Assembly (NCBI GenBank): GCA_947627855.1
Contig: CANQXR010000007.1
Coordinates: 1 to 64,000 of the forward strand
DNA from: an uncultured Clostridia bacterium
GTDB lineage: Bacteria; Bacillota; Clostridia; Lachnospirales; CAG-274
Direction: 5' to 3'
Length of the DNA stretch: 64,000 nucleotides
Shown here in pieces: positions 35,901 to 44,769 of this stretch. Under the pieces are notes generated by a model. The model saw only the letters and a list, made by a program, of their open reading frames with translations. It did no database searches and was not told the DNA's origin. The position numbers and the translations under genes are program-made. Position 1 is the stretch's first letter; every line of letters starts with the position of its first letter.

Positions 35901-37141
35901 ATGCTTTCATCGCTGCTGCTGTATGTAACAGTCCCCCTTGAGCCAATCGGGAGCAGATAAGCCTTAAGCCTGTACACGTCCCCCTTGGGAACAGATATGT
36001 CATAGTCGTCAAATGTAACCTCGCAGGCAGGATAATTCACCACATTTTCAAGCTGAGCGGGATTCCATAAATCGCTGCCTCTGAGTATATTGTGGGGCTT
36101 GTACACAGCCGCCTGCCCTTCCGTGAGAATTGTCACAAAATCAGCTCTTTCCGCCGTGTTTTCCGCCTGTACGCCTACCTTGTTGTTGTACTCGGCAAAA
36201 CGCACCTTGTCGGCAACCGTTGAGTTGTCCCAGAGAGCAAAGCCCTTGCTGTTAAGTATTTTCGGCAGATTTGAATTCATAATAACAACACATGACCCAA
36301 GTGTAGGGTGATCCTTATCACACTGCCATGGTCTGCCCAGGTATATTTTTTCTCCGTCCTCCGCCGTATATTTCTCATCAACCGTAAAATTGCAGCCGTC
36401 AAAAACATAGCCCACGTTGCAAAGGGTCGTATTTGCCGCCGTAAAATATCCTCCGCCGGCTCTGTACGCCATATTTATATCGCAGTCCTTAAAAACCGCC
36501 GTACCGTCGCCGAAAATAAAATCAACTGTTCCCTCTATATAGCAGTTTTCAAGATATGTTCTTGCTTGGTTGGCATCTCCCTTTACATTTGCCCCCTTTG
36601 AAGCGCCCTTGAGATAGAGAGTATCCTGTCTGCCTATAAAACGGCAGCCCGTAAACACAGCCCTGTCAGCGTTTGACGCAAGAGCCACGGCTTGGGAATA
36701 TTCCTCCTCCTGCTCAAGGTTGTTGGAATTTTGGAAGGTTATGTTTTCCGCCCTGAAATCGTGAGCCGCCGCACCTATCAGAACAGTCGCCGTCTGCTCA
36801 GTGCCCGCTCTCTTTGCAGGATCAGCATTTCCCACGGACTTATCGTAGGTTATAACAACGTCCTCCGCCTTTCCCTTGTTTATAAACGAAACATAAGGAA
36901 GATTTACACTGAAGCTTTCCTCATATACACCCTTGCCTATGCTGATTATAAGGGGAGAGCTTTTTGAAGGCACAAAGTCCACCGACTCAAGAGCCTCGCC
37001 TATACTGCTGAAATCATATCCCGAACCTTTGCCCACCGATATGCTTTTTACCCCCGCACTCGCTGTCATTACGCCCATACCCGAACATATAAGAACAAAC
37101 GACAGCAAAAGCGTTTTTACATAACATTTTAATCCTTTCAT
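32975..37141 (-). CDS. Exported multidomain pectinesterase with two SGNH acetylesterase-like modules and an SLH end
   Basis: The 1388-residue protein has a signal peptide (1-29). A CE8 pectinesterase helix (about 30-330) keeps G-R-Q-D-T, V-D-F-I-F-G and L-G-R-P-W. A BIG2-like immunoglobulin domain (about 375-450) and a beta-sandwich domain (about 560-760) follow. An SGNH esterase resembling rhamnogalacturonan acetylesterase has nucleophile G-D-S-T near 777, F-G-I-N-D-G and D-L-T-H-Y-N. A second SGNH module near 1053 has G-D-E in place of G-D-S and lacks the D-x-x-H motif, so it is probably inactive. The C-terminal ~110 residues look SLH-like. Removing methyl and acetyl groups from pectin at the cell surface is the likely job. 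Confidence 0.88.
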   Translation of the reverse strand: MKGLKCYVKTLLLSFVLICSGMGVMTASAGVKSISVGKGSGYDFSSIGEALESVDFVPSKSSPLIISIGKGVYEESFSVNLPYVSFINKGKAEDVVITYDKSVGNADPAKRAGTEQTATVLIGAAAHDFRAENITFQNSNNLEQEEEYSQAVALASNADRAVFTGCRFIGRQDTLYLKGASKGANVKGDANQARTYLENCYIEGTVDFIFGDGTAVFKDCDINMAYRAGGGYFTAANTTLCNVGYVFDGCNFTVDEKYTAEDGEKIYLGRPWQCDKDHPTLGSCVVIMNSNLPKILNSKGFALWDNSTVADKVRFAEYNNKVGVQAENTAERADFVTILTEGQAAVYKPHNILRGSDLWNPAQLENVVNYPACEVTFDDYDISVPKGDVYRLKAYLLPIGSRGTVTYSSSDESIIKTDGNGNITAVETGEAYVMASLENGFTAKTKVSVTAARTDAPTVSDISMDYGSTLEKGDRIRGSYTLANKEDAANDNSLIRWVAVDGKKEFVVSQGRGESFKEYIVSERDIGSYIRMEVYPESITSYGDVGEVKSVVSETVVGGENKVYLKEDFSTVPNGWSVSAPNAFEIIKNGADSFISGADETNAAADRIIYNGSEKWGDHTAVYRMRFNPAVDGLSGDSYENIYVNYIDENNYYNVKITRGGNTKSLRWYIIKAENGVEETLASDETSMTGNVYQNSGEENPYFYVCVERSGNDIKADFILEKTGQTLSTLKASDDESLSGGYVGFETFGKKNGVLLDYICVYGKTGAAEKDVRIFIAGDSTAKDYGSGNTIGGWGEYIPYYFSENVEIINKAEGGRSSRSFMNQGRLDEICSQAHEGDYVFIQFGINDGQTDETYRLEYSVALGQPDSRGVYPSIRPVKSKTPQSLLDAYANTEYPYSETYYPQQGGTFKWYIEEYVDRVRETGATPVLMTSICRVFFDSDGKITPHHGENDGYLEVVRQVAEEKNCDLVDFYEVTKNLYESYGYTMVQGLTNIKADGSMDLTHYNKFGANIIASKFAQAVSDAGIGLEGYITPSRADVERTDGLKSAKLYLVGDEYFKDYTGDKSANVIGKGSLPSYLSENLSELIDVVPCGVEGASSKSYVNTQQYADFMNALSEGDYVIIHFGTNDRLPGDGFTSAEGGKDSEGSFEYYLYNYYVKPVKEKRAVPIIITPISQRVFEGDSFVYTDGGYCDAARALVSEEQIYFCNMTENMAAIYKEAGSENSIALNAYDDNGSLAGYLSDAGAKAAAEAFLNAMKGSSATIKDYITLDEESGEEYITKGEFAEHLANTLGLKGTGLYTSFSDLPTGRSYVDACGTLKEFNIAKGDENNCFYPENILTYQTMKELIDNTARVMDIKAENILGDEKSGFVSEKDADMVLVRLHRAVS

Positions 37142-37244
37142 TTATCCGACCCTCCAAAATAGATTTTCACATTCCGGCATTCACACCCCCTGCCGGAACC
37201 AATTCCGCCAAAGCCGCCGAAAAACACATACACATATTTAGTAC

Positions 37245-37273
37245 ATTATATCATAATCCCCCTTTTTCGTAAA
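37245..37273 (-). promoter_or_regulatory. Sigma-A promoter of the pectinesterase-GH18 operon
   Basis: On the minus strand TTTACG (37273-37268) and TATAAT (37250-37245) are separated by 17 bases. The ~100-base leader contains a hairpin, TTCCGGCA...TGCCGGAA (37198-37172), that could affect message stability. Confidence 0.6.
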
Positions 37274-37411
37274 TCCTTTTTTCGGTAAGTTGTAAAATAA
37301 ATTGACACCCTTGATTGCAATATCAAATAGGACACTTTATCACAACAAAATATGACAATTTATAGAGGAGGGCAATCATAGCCTGCCTTGATTGACCTTA
37401 TTCAGCCTACA

Positions 37412-37483
37412 GCACTTTCAGAAAAAATGTGTCAAGGGCGCATATACACTCGTATTGCCCTTGACTCATTTTTCTGAAAGCGC
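37412..37483. repeat. 27-28-bp inverted repeat inside the IS30 3' end
   Basis: Left arm 37412-37439 (GCACTTTCAGAAAAAATG...) and right arm 37457-37483 (...CATTTTTCTGAAAGCGC) are complementary with few mismatches across a 17-base loop. The right arm overlaps the last codons of the transposase remnant, so the left arm looks like an inverted copy of that end. Confidence 0.6.
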
Positions 37484-38300
37484 TGCCCCCTCTGCTTTAT
37501 TAATGGCAAATTTTCTTATGGCTTCATCTCCTATCTTGTCGAAATCTGTTTCCTTTTTGAAAAAACTTCTTACCAATGAATTTTGTTTCTAATTCGTTCC
37601 TCTTTCAAAAAAAGAGTATGGGTATGCATAATATATATGTGTGCCGGAAAATGCTTCCGTTAAAGCCGAAAATTCACTTCCGTTATCACTGGTTATGCTT
37701 TTGAATACAACGTTTTCATATCCTTTGAATCTGCTAATTATCTCAGATAACCCTGCATTAACTGCTGATGCTGTTTTACTTTTTATCCTAATAATAAATC
37801 TTTTCCTTGTCATTCGTTCATCTGATGTCAGAAGTACAGACTTGAAACTGACTGTACCTACTAGGATCTGTTTTCTATACTGTCACCCGGTATACGCTTA
37901 TTTTTCCGTACTCGGTACTTTTTAGTCTTAATCTTTACTTTTAAAAGCAAATCTATGTTTTTGACCTTTAATAAGTCTGAATCAATGTAGTTGTATATAG
38001 TTTTGTATGATACAACCGAAGAATACTTTTTATTCCTTTTGAGCTTACCGCAGGCTGTTTCGGGAGAAAGTTTGTTTTCTGAGATTTCTTTCTCTGCATC
38101 TTTTTCGGTTCTCTTCATAAACCCTCCGCCCTACATCGGCAAAATATTTGGTGTATGTTGTCAGATCTGTTTTTTTGTACTACCTACCCTCGCTTTATTT
38201 CATTATATAAAGCGGATCTGTGAATTCCCAATAATTTTACGATTTGGGTCTTTGGTATTTCCTCATTAAGCCATCTCTCAATTAATTTTCTTTATATGTT
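37466..38300 (-). pseudogene. IS30-family transposase, broken
   Basis: Pieces in several frames rebuild an IS30 transposase. An N-terminal helix-turn-helix region (about 38120-38290) is frame-broken. A middle part (38118-37861) contains SVVSYKTIYNYIDSDLLKVK. The catalytic part (37813-37589) contains S-I-T-S-D-N-G-S-E-F with the DDE aspartate. The conserved E-R-G-T-N is followed by an in-frame TAG, after which coding continues as DFDKIGDEAIRKF. At least two frame breaks and one nonsense codon are visible. Confidence 0.8.
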
Positions 38301-38476
38301 AAGTGCCTGAATTTTCTTTTTGTTGTGGTATACTTATTATAAGTCATAATTAAACTCCTTTACTTGATATTTTTCCTCAACTCTATAATATCACAGTTTG
38401 CTATGACTTTTTATCTGTCCTATTTGATTTTACAACGAACCCAAGATCCGCATATTCTCATGGGCAGGGATATTTA

Positions 38477-38518
38477 CAAAAAACAAGACTGTCTCACCGA
38501 AGAATATCGGTGAAACAG
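38477..38518 (-). terminator. Rho-independent terminator of the spore protein gene
   Basis: On the minus strand CTGTTTCACCGA pairs with TCGGTGAGACAG across a 6-base loop and is followed by TCTTGTTTTTTG. Confidence 0.85.
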
Positions 38519-38554
38519 CCTTTTAAGTTTCCCTTAATCAATTCATAGGAAAAA

Positions 38555-38791
38555 TTATTCCTGCGTATTTTCTCCCGCCATCTGCTTTTCCTGAGCCTCG
38601 ATCATCTTCTTGACCATATAGCCGCCGACATAGCCGTTCTGAGCAGATGTCAAGTCGCCGTTGTAGCCCTTCTTTAAGGGTACGCCGATTTCGTTTGCAA
38701 CTTCGTACTTGAAGTCTTCCATTGCTTTTTTTGACTCGGGTACATTTATTTTATTGCTTGTACCGCTGCCGCTGTTATTATTACCTGACAT
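38555..38791 (-). CDS. Alpha/beta-type small acid-soluble spore protein
   Basis: The 78-residue protein has the family core: K-Y-E-V-A-N-E-I-G-V-P-L (germination protease region) and G-Y-N-G-D-L-T-S-A-Q-N-G-Y-V-G-G-Y-M-V-K-K-M-I. These proteins coat and protect DNA in the dormant spore and are degraded on germination. The N-terminus is Asn/Ser/Gly-rich. AGGAGG lies nine bases before the ATG, and the leader contains a small hairpin (CTGCCG/CGGCAG). No clear sigma-G promoter was recognised, though one is expected. With the GerW-like gene it is the best evidence for sporulation. Confidence 0.95.
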   Translation of the reverse strand: MSGNNNSGSGTSNKINVPESKKAMEDFKYEVANEIGVPLKKGYNGDLTSAQNGYVGGYMVKKMIEAQEKQMAGENTQE

Positions 38792-39008
38792 AATAAATAC
38801 CTCCTGAAAATTATCTGCCGCCTTGAAACCTGTCGGCAGTAGATTTTTGTAACTTCGTTACGATATTATTTTGTCTTTATGAGTTTTTATTATAACAGGT
38901 AAAAAATGAGATATTTTTTTGATTTATAATGCAAAATCTCCCGACTTTTATATGCATCGGGAGAACATTATTTTTTAAAAATTTTATGCAGCGGCAAAAG
39001 CAGGTATT
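38792..39008. other. Intergenic between argF and the spore protein gene
   Basis: This should hold the forespore promoter of the spore protein gene. No convincing sigma-G or sigma-A boxes were identified. No argF terminator with a clear T-run was found here. Confidence 0.4.
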
Positions 39009-39950
39009 TTATCTGTGACCGAGGGTAGCGACCATAACGGCCTTTATTGTGTGCATACGGTTTTCGGCTTCGTCAAATACGACAGAGGCAGGGCTTTCAA
39101 ATACGTCCTCTGTAACCTCCTGTCCCTTTACAGCTGGAAGGCAGTGCATAAATTTGCAGTTTTTGCCGGCTGTCTGCATAACCTCTTTATTGATCTGATA
39201 GGGGCTTAACAGGCTGAAGCGTTCTGCCTTTTTGCTTTCCTCGCCCATGGATACCCATACGTCTGTGTAGAGCACGTCGGAGCCTGCCGCAGCCGACATA
39301 TCATCGGTGACTGAAATGGAGCCGCCGCTTTCCTTTGCCCATTTTTCACATTCCTGTATAAGCTTCTCATCGGGGAAAAGCTGAGCAGGGGAGATAACCT
39401 TATAATTAAGCCCGCATTTTGACGAGCCTATCATAAGGGCATTTGACATATTGTTTCTTCCATCGCCCACATAGGTGAGGTTTATGCCCCTGAGCTTTCC
39501 GAAATTTTCCTGTATTGTAAGAAAATCCGCAAGAACCTGTGTAGGGTGATCTTCGTCTGTAAGTCCGTTCCATACGGGCACACCGCTGTACTCGGCAAGT
39601 GTTTCCACTGTTTTCTGAGAAAATCCACGGAATTCTATGCCGTCAAACATTCTCCCCAAAACTCTTGCCGTATCTTTTGTGTCCTCCTTTCCGCCGAGGT
39701 GTATGTCTGCCTTTGACAGAAATTCGGGAAATGCTCCCTCGTCATTGCAGGCAACCACAAAAGCGCAGCGTGTTCTGGTTGAATTTTTTTCAAATATAAG
39801 AGCTATATTTTTATTCAGAAGATTTTTTTCATATATTCCCTTTTTTTTCTGTGTTTTAAGATCCTTGGCAAGAGAGAGAAGATAGAGTATTTCCTCCTCT
39901 GTGTAATCCTTAAGCGTTAAGAAATTCCTGTTTTTTAAATTGACTGACAT
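39009..39950 (-). CDS. argF: Ornithine carbamoyltransferase
   Basis: The 313-residue enzyme makes citrulline from ornithine and carbamoyl phosphate. The carbamoyl-phosphate loop S-T-R-T-R, H-P-T-Q and the ornithine-binding F-M-H-C-L-P-A are present in normal order. It stands alone, so whether it serves arginine synthesis or catabolism is not set by context; no arcA or arcC is nearby. GGAGGAG precedes the ATG. Confidence 0.96.
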   Translation of the reverse strand: MSVNLKNRNFLTLKDYTEEEILYLLSLAKDLKTQKKKGIYEKNLLNKNIALIFEKNSTRTRCAFVVACNDEGAFPEFLSKADIHLGGKEDTKDTARVLGRMFDGIEFRGFSQKTVETLAEYSGVPVWNGLTDEDHPTQVLADFLTIQENFGKLRGINLTYVGDGRNNMSNALMIGSSKCGLNYKVISPAQLFPDEKLIQECEKWAKESGGSISVTDDMSAAAGSDVLYTDVWVSMGEESKKAERFSLLSPYQINKEVMQTAGKNCKFMHCLPAVKGQEVTEDVFESPASVVFDEAENRMHTIKAVMVATLGHR

Positions 39951-40010
39951 AATGCTCCTCCGTTTGATACAATAGATGATAGTCGGAATACTTCCCGTAT
40001 ATTTTTAATA

Positions 40011-40039
40011 ATTATATACCCAAACATACAAAAAAGCAA
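40011..40039 (-). promoter_or_regulatory. Sigma-A promoter of argF
   Basis: Minus-strand TTGCTT (40039-40034) and TATAAT (40016-40011) are separated by 17 bases, with a leader of about 55 bases. Confidence 0.6.
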
Positions 40040-40111
40040 TATATTTTTAGCCAAGGCACAACAGAAAGCTTATAAAGATGCAATTTTAATAAAATTTCAT
40101 AAAATAAGGTA

Positions 40112-40146
40112 TTGATTATTAATAAAAAGGTGTAATAATATATAAT
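40112..40146 (+). promoter_or_regulatory. Possible promoter of the RND efflux operon
   Basis: TTGATT (40112-40117) precedes an AT-rich run containing TAATAA, TAATAT and TATAAT (40133-40146). None of the pairs has ideal spacing, so activation by the regulator encoded at 46009 would be plausible but is not shown. Confidence 0.35.
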
Positions 40147-40183
40147 GTATTTTTAATAACAAAGTTTTTAAAGGAGGAGCAAT

Positions 40184-41605
40184 ATGAAATATTTGAAAAG
40201 GGCTGTGGCTGTTTGCCTTATAGGGGCAATGGCTGTCGGCTGCGGCGGAGGAAAAGGCAAGGAAGGCGGAGGCCCGGAGGGTGCTATGGACGAAATGCAG
40301 CAGGCGGCGACTCCCGTTTATGCTGACAATCCTTCAACCGGAACGATCAAAAATCAATATACATATTCGGGAACGATTGCACCGAATCAGCAGGTCAATG
40401 TAACAAGCACGGTACAGGGCAAGGTAGGCTCTGTATATTATGATGTGGGTGATTATGTTGAGGCGGGGGCAGTGCTCTTCAGAATGGATACGGAAAATCT
40501 TCAGAATGCTGTAAAATCTGCTCAGGCGGGGCTTAATTCCGCACAGACTGCTCTCAGACAGGTAGAGGGCGGAGCGACACAGAGCCAGATAAGCAGTATG
40601 GAAAACGCCATCACAAATTGTGAAAATTCAGTTGAAAACGCAAAAACGGCTCTTGACTCGTCCAAGGTAAATCTTGACAAGGCTCAGAGCGACTATGATA
40701 CAAACAAACAGCTTTTTGACGTAGGGGGCATATCTCAGGAGGCTCTTACAACTTATGAAAATGCTCTTACACAGGCACAGAACAATTACAACAATGCCGA
40801 GGTGGGACTTAAATCGGCCGAGGAGGCTCTCGCTCAGGCACAGAAAAATTATGACATTCTTGTAAATCAGACGATAAACGACAATAAGGAAACGGCGCAG
40901 AACGCTGTAAATTCGGCTTCTATTGCTCTTGAAAGCGCAAAAAAGAATCTTGCCGATGCCACAGTTACAAGTCCCATATCGGGCACTGTTCTGGAATGCA
41001 ATGTAACGGCAGGAGCGACACTTTCCGGCGGAACGCCTTTTGTAATTATAGATCAGAGTACAGTCGATGTGGAGGTAAACGCTTCGGAGCAGATCATATC
41101 ATCTCTTTCCATAGGCTCTGAGGCTGAAATAACTGTTTCCACACTTGCCTCTACGTTTACCGGCTATGTTTCGGAGGTTGCTCCGGGCGCAAATTCGGAC
41201 GGTACATATACGGTAAAAATAAATATAGACAATTCAGACGGAAAGCTTAAATCGGGTATGAGCGCAAAGGTTGCTTTCAATAAGGAAATAAGCACAGACG
41301 CTCTTGTACTCCCAAGGGACTGCGTTCTGAATGAGGACGATGAATATTATGTTTTTGTGGCTGACGGAAATAAGGCTGTAAAGACGCAGGTTACCGTTGG
41401 TGTTGACGGCGGCAGTGAAATAGAAATAGTAAGCGGTATTACAGAGGACGATCTTGTAATTACCAAGGGACAGACTTATCTTGCTGACGGCACTGATATC
41501 AACATTGTTCAGATAAACGGCGAACCTGTTGTAAAGGAAAATGAGGAAACTGAGGAAGAGAAAACTCCCGACAATAAGAAGGACAGGGGAGGCAATAATT
41601 CATGA
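40184..41605 (+). CDS. RND efflux adaptor lipoprotein (HlyD/MdtA family)
   Basis: The 473-residue protein has a lipoprotein signal ending A-M-A-V-G-C with the modified Cys at residue 20. The membrane-fusion layout follows: barrel-sandwich (VNVTSTVQGKVGSVYYDVGD), a long alpha-hairpin of alanine/glutamine-rich repeats (about 95-245), the second lipoyl half (ATVTSPISGTVLECNVTAG), and a beta-barrel region. A charged tail (NEETEEEKTPDNKKDRGG) ends it. It would be anchored outside the cytoplasmic membrane and link pump to outer channel. AGGAGGAG precedes the ATG, and the stop overlaps the pump gene by four bases. Confidence 0.93.
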   Translation: MKYLKRAVAVCLIGAMAVGCGGGKGKEGGGPEGAMDEMQQAATPVYADNPSTGTIKNQYTYSGTIAPNQQVNVTSTVQGKVGSVYYDVGDYVEAGAVLFRMDTENLQNAVKSAQAGLNSAQTALRQVEGGATQSQISSMENAITNCENSVENAKTALDSSKVNLDKAQSDYDTNKQLFDVGGISQEALTTYENALTQAQNNYNNAEVGLKSAEEALAQAQKNYDILVNQTINDNKETAQNAVNSASIALESAKKNLADATVTSPISGTVLECNVTAGATLSGGTPFVIIDQSTVDVEVNASEQIISSLSIGSEAEITVSTLASTFTGYVSEVAPGANSDGTYTVKINIDNSDGKLKSGMSAKVAFNKEISTDALVLPRDCVLNEDDEYYVFVADGNKAVKTQVTVGVDGGSEIEIVSGITEDDLVITKGQTYLADGTDINIVQINGEPVVKENEETEEEKTPDNKKDRGGNNS

Positions 41606-44600
41606 CAAAAACTGCTATAAAAAGACCGGTAACCACCTGTATGCTCGTGCTCATGGTTCTTATATTGGGCTTTGTTTCATATAAAGGACTGGAGCTTGCG
41701 TATTCGCCGGACATCGAGCTGCCTGTGGCGCTGGTTATGACAACATATACCGGAGCAGGTCCCGAAGAGGTGGAGGAGCTTGTTTCAAAGCCTATTGAGG
41801 AATCTCTTGCCACTCTGACAGGCGTGGATCAGCTTATTTCAAGCTCTTCCACAGGCTCTTCCATGGTTGCCGTTACCTTCGTGGACGGCACGGATCTTGA
41901 TGAAGCCGTAAACGATATGCGTGAAAAAATAGACAGGGTGACACGTGCACTTCCGGAGGACGCAGACGACCCCTCCATTATCAAAATGGATATGGATTCG
42001 GATTCATTCAATATAGGCGTTACCTCCGAAAATATGGACATAGCTTCACTCTATGACTTCGTGGACGAAAACATAACAAGCAGCTTTGAAAGACTTGAGG
42101 GCATTGCCTCCGTTACTGTAAACGGCGGTGTGGATAAAGAGGTTCAGGTCGTTCTCGATCCGGAAAAGATAGGACAGTACGGACTTTCCATAAGCTCGGT
42201 TTCACAGGCTATTTCCGCTGAAAATCAGGATATAGCGGCAGGCTCTTTAAAGCAAGGCTCACAGGATATGACGATGCGTGTGGCAGGCTCCTTTGACGAC
42301 ATAGAGGATATAAAGAACATATATATATCCACTTCGGGAGGACACGGACTTCTTCTGAAGGATATTGCGACCTCAATAGAAGAGGTGGAGCTTGACCAGG
42401 AAAGATTGTTCCTTATAAACGGCACAGAGGGTATAGATATACAGGTTTCCCTTTCCTCTGACGGAAATCTTGTTGCAATATCGGACAAAATTGTTGAAAC
42501 AATAGACAGACTTGAAAAGAGCTATCCCAATCTTCACTTTACCTTGCTTTCAACAACTGCCGACTACATAAAGAATTCAATAAACAATGTTGTTGATACA
42601 GCATTCCAGGCAGCATTCATAGCGATGATCGTACTTCTTTTCTTCCTTCAGAACTGGAAGTCCTCATTGGTAATAGGTGTTTCTATACCTACATCTATTA
42701 TGGCTACCTTCGGAACCATGTATGTTTTGGGAATGACCATGAATATGGTTTCTATGGGAGGTATAGTTATAGGAATAGGTATGCTTGTGGACAACTCGGT
42801 CGTTGTACTTGAAAATATATACAACTTCCGGGCGAAGGGATATTCCGCAAAGGACGCTGCATATGAGGGAACCAAGGAGGTTGCCCTTGCGGTTATGGCT
42901 TCTACGCTTACAACCGTTGCCGTATTCGCTCCCATGCTTTTCATACAGGGCACAATGGGACAGATGTTAAAGGATCTTGCGCTTACAATATGCGTTGCGC
43001 TTCTGGCTTCCTATGTGGTGTCTATATCCTTTGTTCCCTCGGCTTGCGCACTTCTTATGTCAAGTGAGGACAGAGAAAGAATACGCCCCAAGAGATATAC
43101 CATATTCAACAAAATAGGCGAAAAGATAACAAGCTGGCTTGACAGACTGGATCACGCATACAGCCGTCTTGTAGGTATCTGCCTTCACCACAGAATTTTA
43201 ACCGTAGTCATTGTAATTGCCATATTCATACTTACTCTGCTTTCGGGTACGGGACTTGGAATGGACCTTATGGGACGTACTGACGAGGGAAACATTTCCA
43301 TTTCGGCGGAGGTTCCACAGGGATATGACTATGATTACAGCTATGGCATTCTCCAGGAAATCACAGATGCAATAGGGGAAATACCCGAAACGGAAAACTC
43401 CTTTGCTATGGTAGGCGGAAATACCATAATGATGCAGATAAACCTTGTTTCTTCTGACGAACGAAAGAGAAGCACAGACGATATTGTGGAAATTCTCAAG
43501 GAAAATGTCAAGGACATAGCCGGAGCCGAAATAACTGTTTCTTCGGGAAATATGGCTATGGGCTCCTTCGGCGGAAGCGGTTCGTTCTCTCTTGATATAA
43601 AGGGCGATGAAACGGATACCCTCAGACAGATCTGTGACGACCTTATAGAAAAGTTTGAAACCATTGACGGAGCATACGATGTCAGAAGCTCTATGGACGA
43701 TGCCAATCTGCAGGTTGACGTTGTTGTGGACAGGGCAAAGGCGGCATCCTACGGCATAAGCTCCGCACAGATTGCCTCTGCACTTAATGCGGCAAATTCA
43801 GGTACGGCAGGCTCTACGCTTAAAATGAACGGTACGGAAACGGATATAAGAGTAATGTATCCCGAAGATCATATTGAATATGTAAAGGATCTGTATTCAA
43901 TGACTGTTACTTCACCTGCGGGAGCGGATATACCTCTTACCGAGATTGCCGAAATAGAAACAACGGAAACTGCCACAACCATAGAAAGGCTTAATCAGCA
44001 GAGATATGTTACCATAACGGGAAGTATTCCGGGAATGGATACGGCGGGGGTTCAGGAGCTTATTCAGGAAAAGCTTGACGAATATGTTTTCCCCGAAAAC
44101 TATACATATGAATTCGGCGGACTTCAGGAATATATGGACGAGGCTTTCGGACAGCTTTTCATAGTTCTTCTGGTAGCTATACTGCTTGTATTTATGATCA
44201 TGGCTTCGCAGTTTGAATCACTTATTCAGCCTACGATAGTTATGTTTTCAATGCCCTTGTCAATTACGGGCGGTATGCTCGGTCTGTTTATTACAAGACT
44301 CAGCATAACATCCTACGCTTTTATGGGCTTTATAATGCTTGTAGGTATGGTAGTAAACAACGCCATCGTGCTTGTTGACTATACAAACCAAAGACGACTG
44401 CTCCATGGTATGAGCTGTTATGACGCTCTTGTAGAATCGGGAAGATCAAGGCTGCGTCCCATTCTTATGACGACCCTGACCACTGTTCTGGGTATGGTGC
44501 CTATGGCTCTTGCTCTTTCAGAGGGTATGGAAAGCCAGCAGGCAATGGGTGTGACGATTATATTCGGTCTTTCTGTTTCAACTCTTGTTACACTTGTGTT

Positions 44601-44757
44601 TATACCTGTCGTATATTCCCTTGTGGACAGTCTGCTCAGAAGAATAAGACGCATAACCTCGAAGTTTTCACCCTATGCAGACGCTATGGAGGACAAATAT
44701 TCAAGAGCGCTCAAGGAATACAGAGAAAATCAGCAGAACGGCGGTTTTTCCGCATAA
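41602..44757 (+). CDS. RND-family efflux pump (AcrB/MdtB/SwrC-like)
   Basis: The 1051-residue protein has the full RND design: first helix (residues 10-30), a large porter loop, helices around 330-490 including G-M-L-V-D-N-S-V-V-V-L-E-N-I with the proton-relay aspartate, a second porter loop, and helices 850-1020 with G-M-V-V-N-N-A-I-V-L-V-D. Start T-A-I-K-R-P-V-T-T-C-M is typical of Firmicute SwrC-like pumps. In the second half the acidic pair is V-N-N-A, as is common. Substrates are unknown; drugs, lipids or lipopeptides are possible. It is co-translated with the adaptor and followed by a TolC-like gene. Confidence 0.95.
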   Translation: MTKTAIKRPVTTCMLVLMVLILGFVSYKGLELAYSPDIELPVALVMTTYTGAGPEEVEELVSKPIEESLATLTGVDQLISSSSTGSSMVAVTFVDGTDLDEAVNDMREKIDRVTRALPEDADDPSIIKMDMDSDSFNIGVTSENMDIASLYDFVDENITSSFERLEGIASVTVNGGVDKEVQVVLDPEKIGQYGLSISSVSQAISAENQDIAAGSLKQGSQDMTMRVAGSFDDIEDIKNIYISTSGGHGLLLKDIATSIEEVELDQERLFLINGTEGIDIQVSLSSDGNLVAISDKIVETIDRLEKSYPNLHFTLLSTTADYIKNSINNVVDTAFQAAFIAMIVLLFFLQNWKSSLVIGVSIPTSIMATFGTMYVLGMTMNMVSMGGIVIGIGMLVDNSVVVLENIYNFRAKGYSAKDAAYEGTKEVALAVMASTLTTVAVFAPMLFIQGTMGQMLKDLALTICVALLASYVVSISFVPSACALLMSSEDRERIRPKRYTIFNKIGEKITSWLDRLDHAYSRLVGICLHHRILTVVIVIAIFILTLLSGTGLGMDLMGRTDEGNISISAEVPQGYDYDYSYGILQEITDAIGEIPETENSFAMVGGNTIMMQINLVSSDERKRSTDDIVEILKENVKDIAGAEITVSSGNMAMGSFGGSGSFSLDIKGDETDTLRQICDDLIEKFETIDGAYDVRSSMDDANLQVDVVVDRAKAASYGISSAQIASALNAANSGTAGSTLKMNGTETDIRVMYPEDHIEYVKDLYSMTVTSPAGADIPLTEIAEIETTETATTIERLNQQRYVTITGSIPGMDTAGVQELIQEKLDEYVFPENYTYEFGGLQEYMDEAFGQLFIVLLVAILLVFMIMASQFESLIQPTIVMFSMPLSITGGMLGLFITRLSITSYAFMGFIMLVGMVVNNAIVLVDYTNQRRLLHGMSCYDALVESGRSRLRPILMTTLTTVLGMVPMALALSEGMESQQAMGVTIIFGLSVSTLVTLVFIPVVYSLVDSLLRRIRRITSKFSPYADAMEDKYSRALKEYRENQQNGGFSA

Positions 44758-44769
44758 GGAGGTTTTATT

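Larger units (their letters stand above)
37315..38435 (-). mobile_element. IS30-family insertion sequence, inactivated
   Basis: Terminal inverted repeats of 20 bases with two mismatches bound the element: TTGCAATATCAAATAGGACA at 37315-37334, and the complement of TTGTAAAATCAAATAGGACA at 38416-38435. Its length of about 1.12 kb is normal for IS30. The transposase inside is broken. It shares its 5' third with the relic at 5212-5692. Confidence 0.8.

Noticed and set aside
32990..37124. Many plus-strand frames of 60-148 codons opposite the pectinesterase gene
   Set aside because: They are shadows of a gene with clear CE8 and SGNH motifs.
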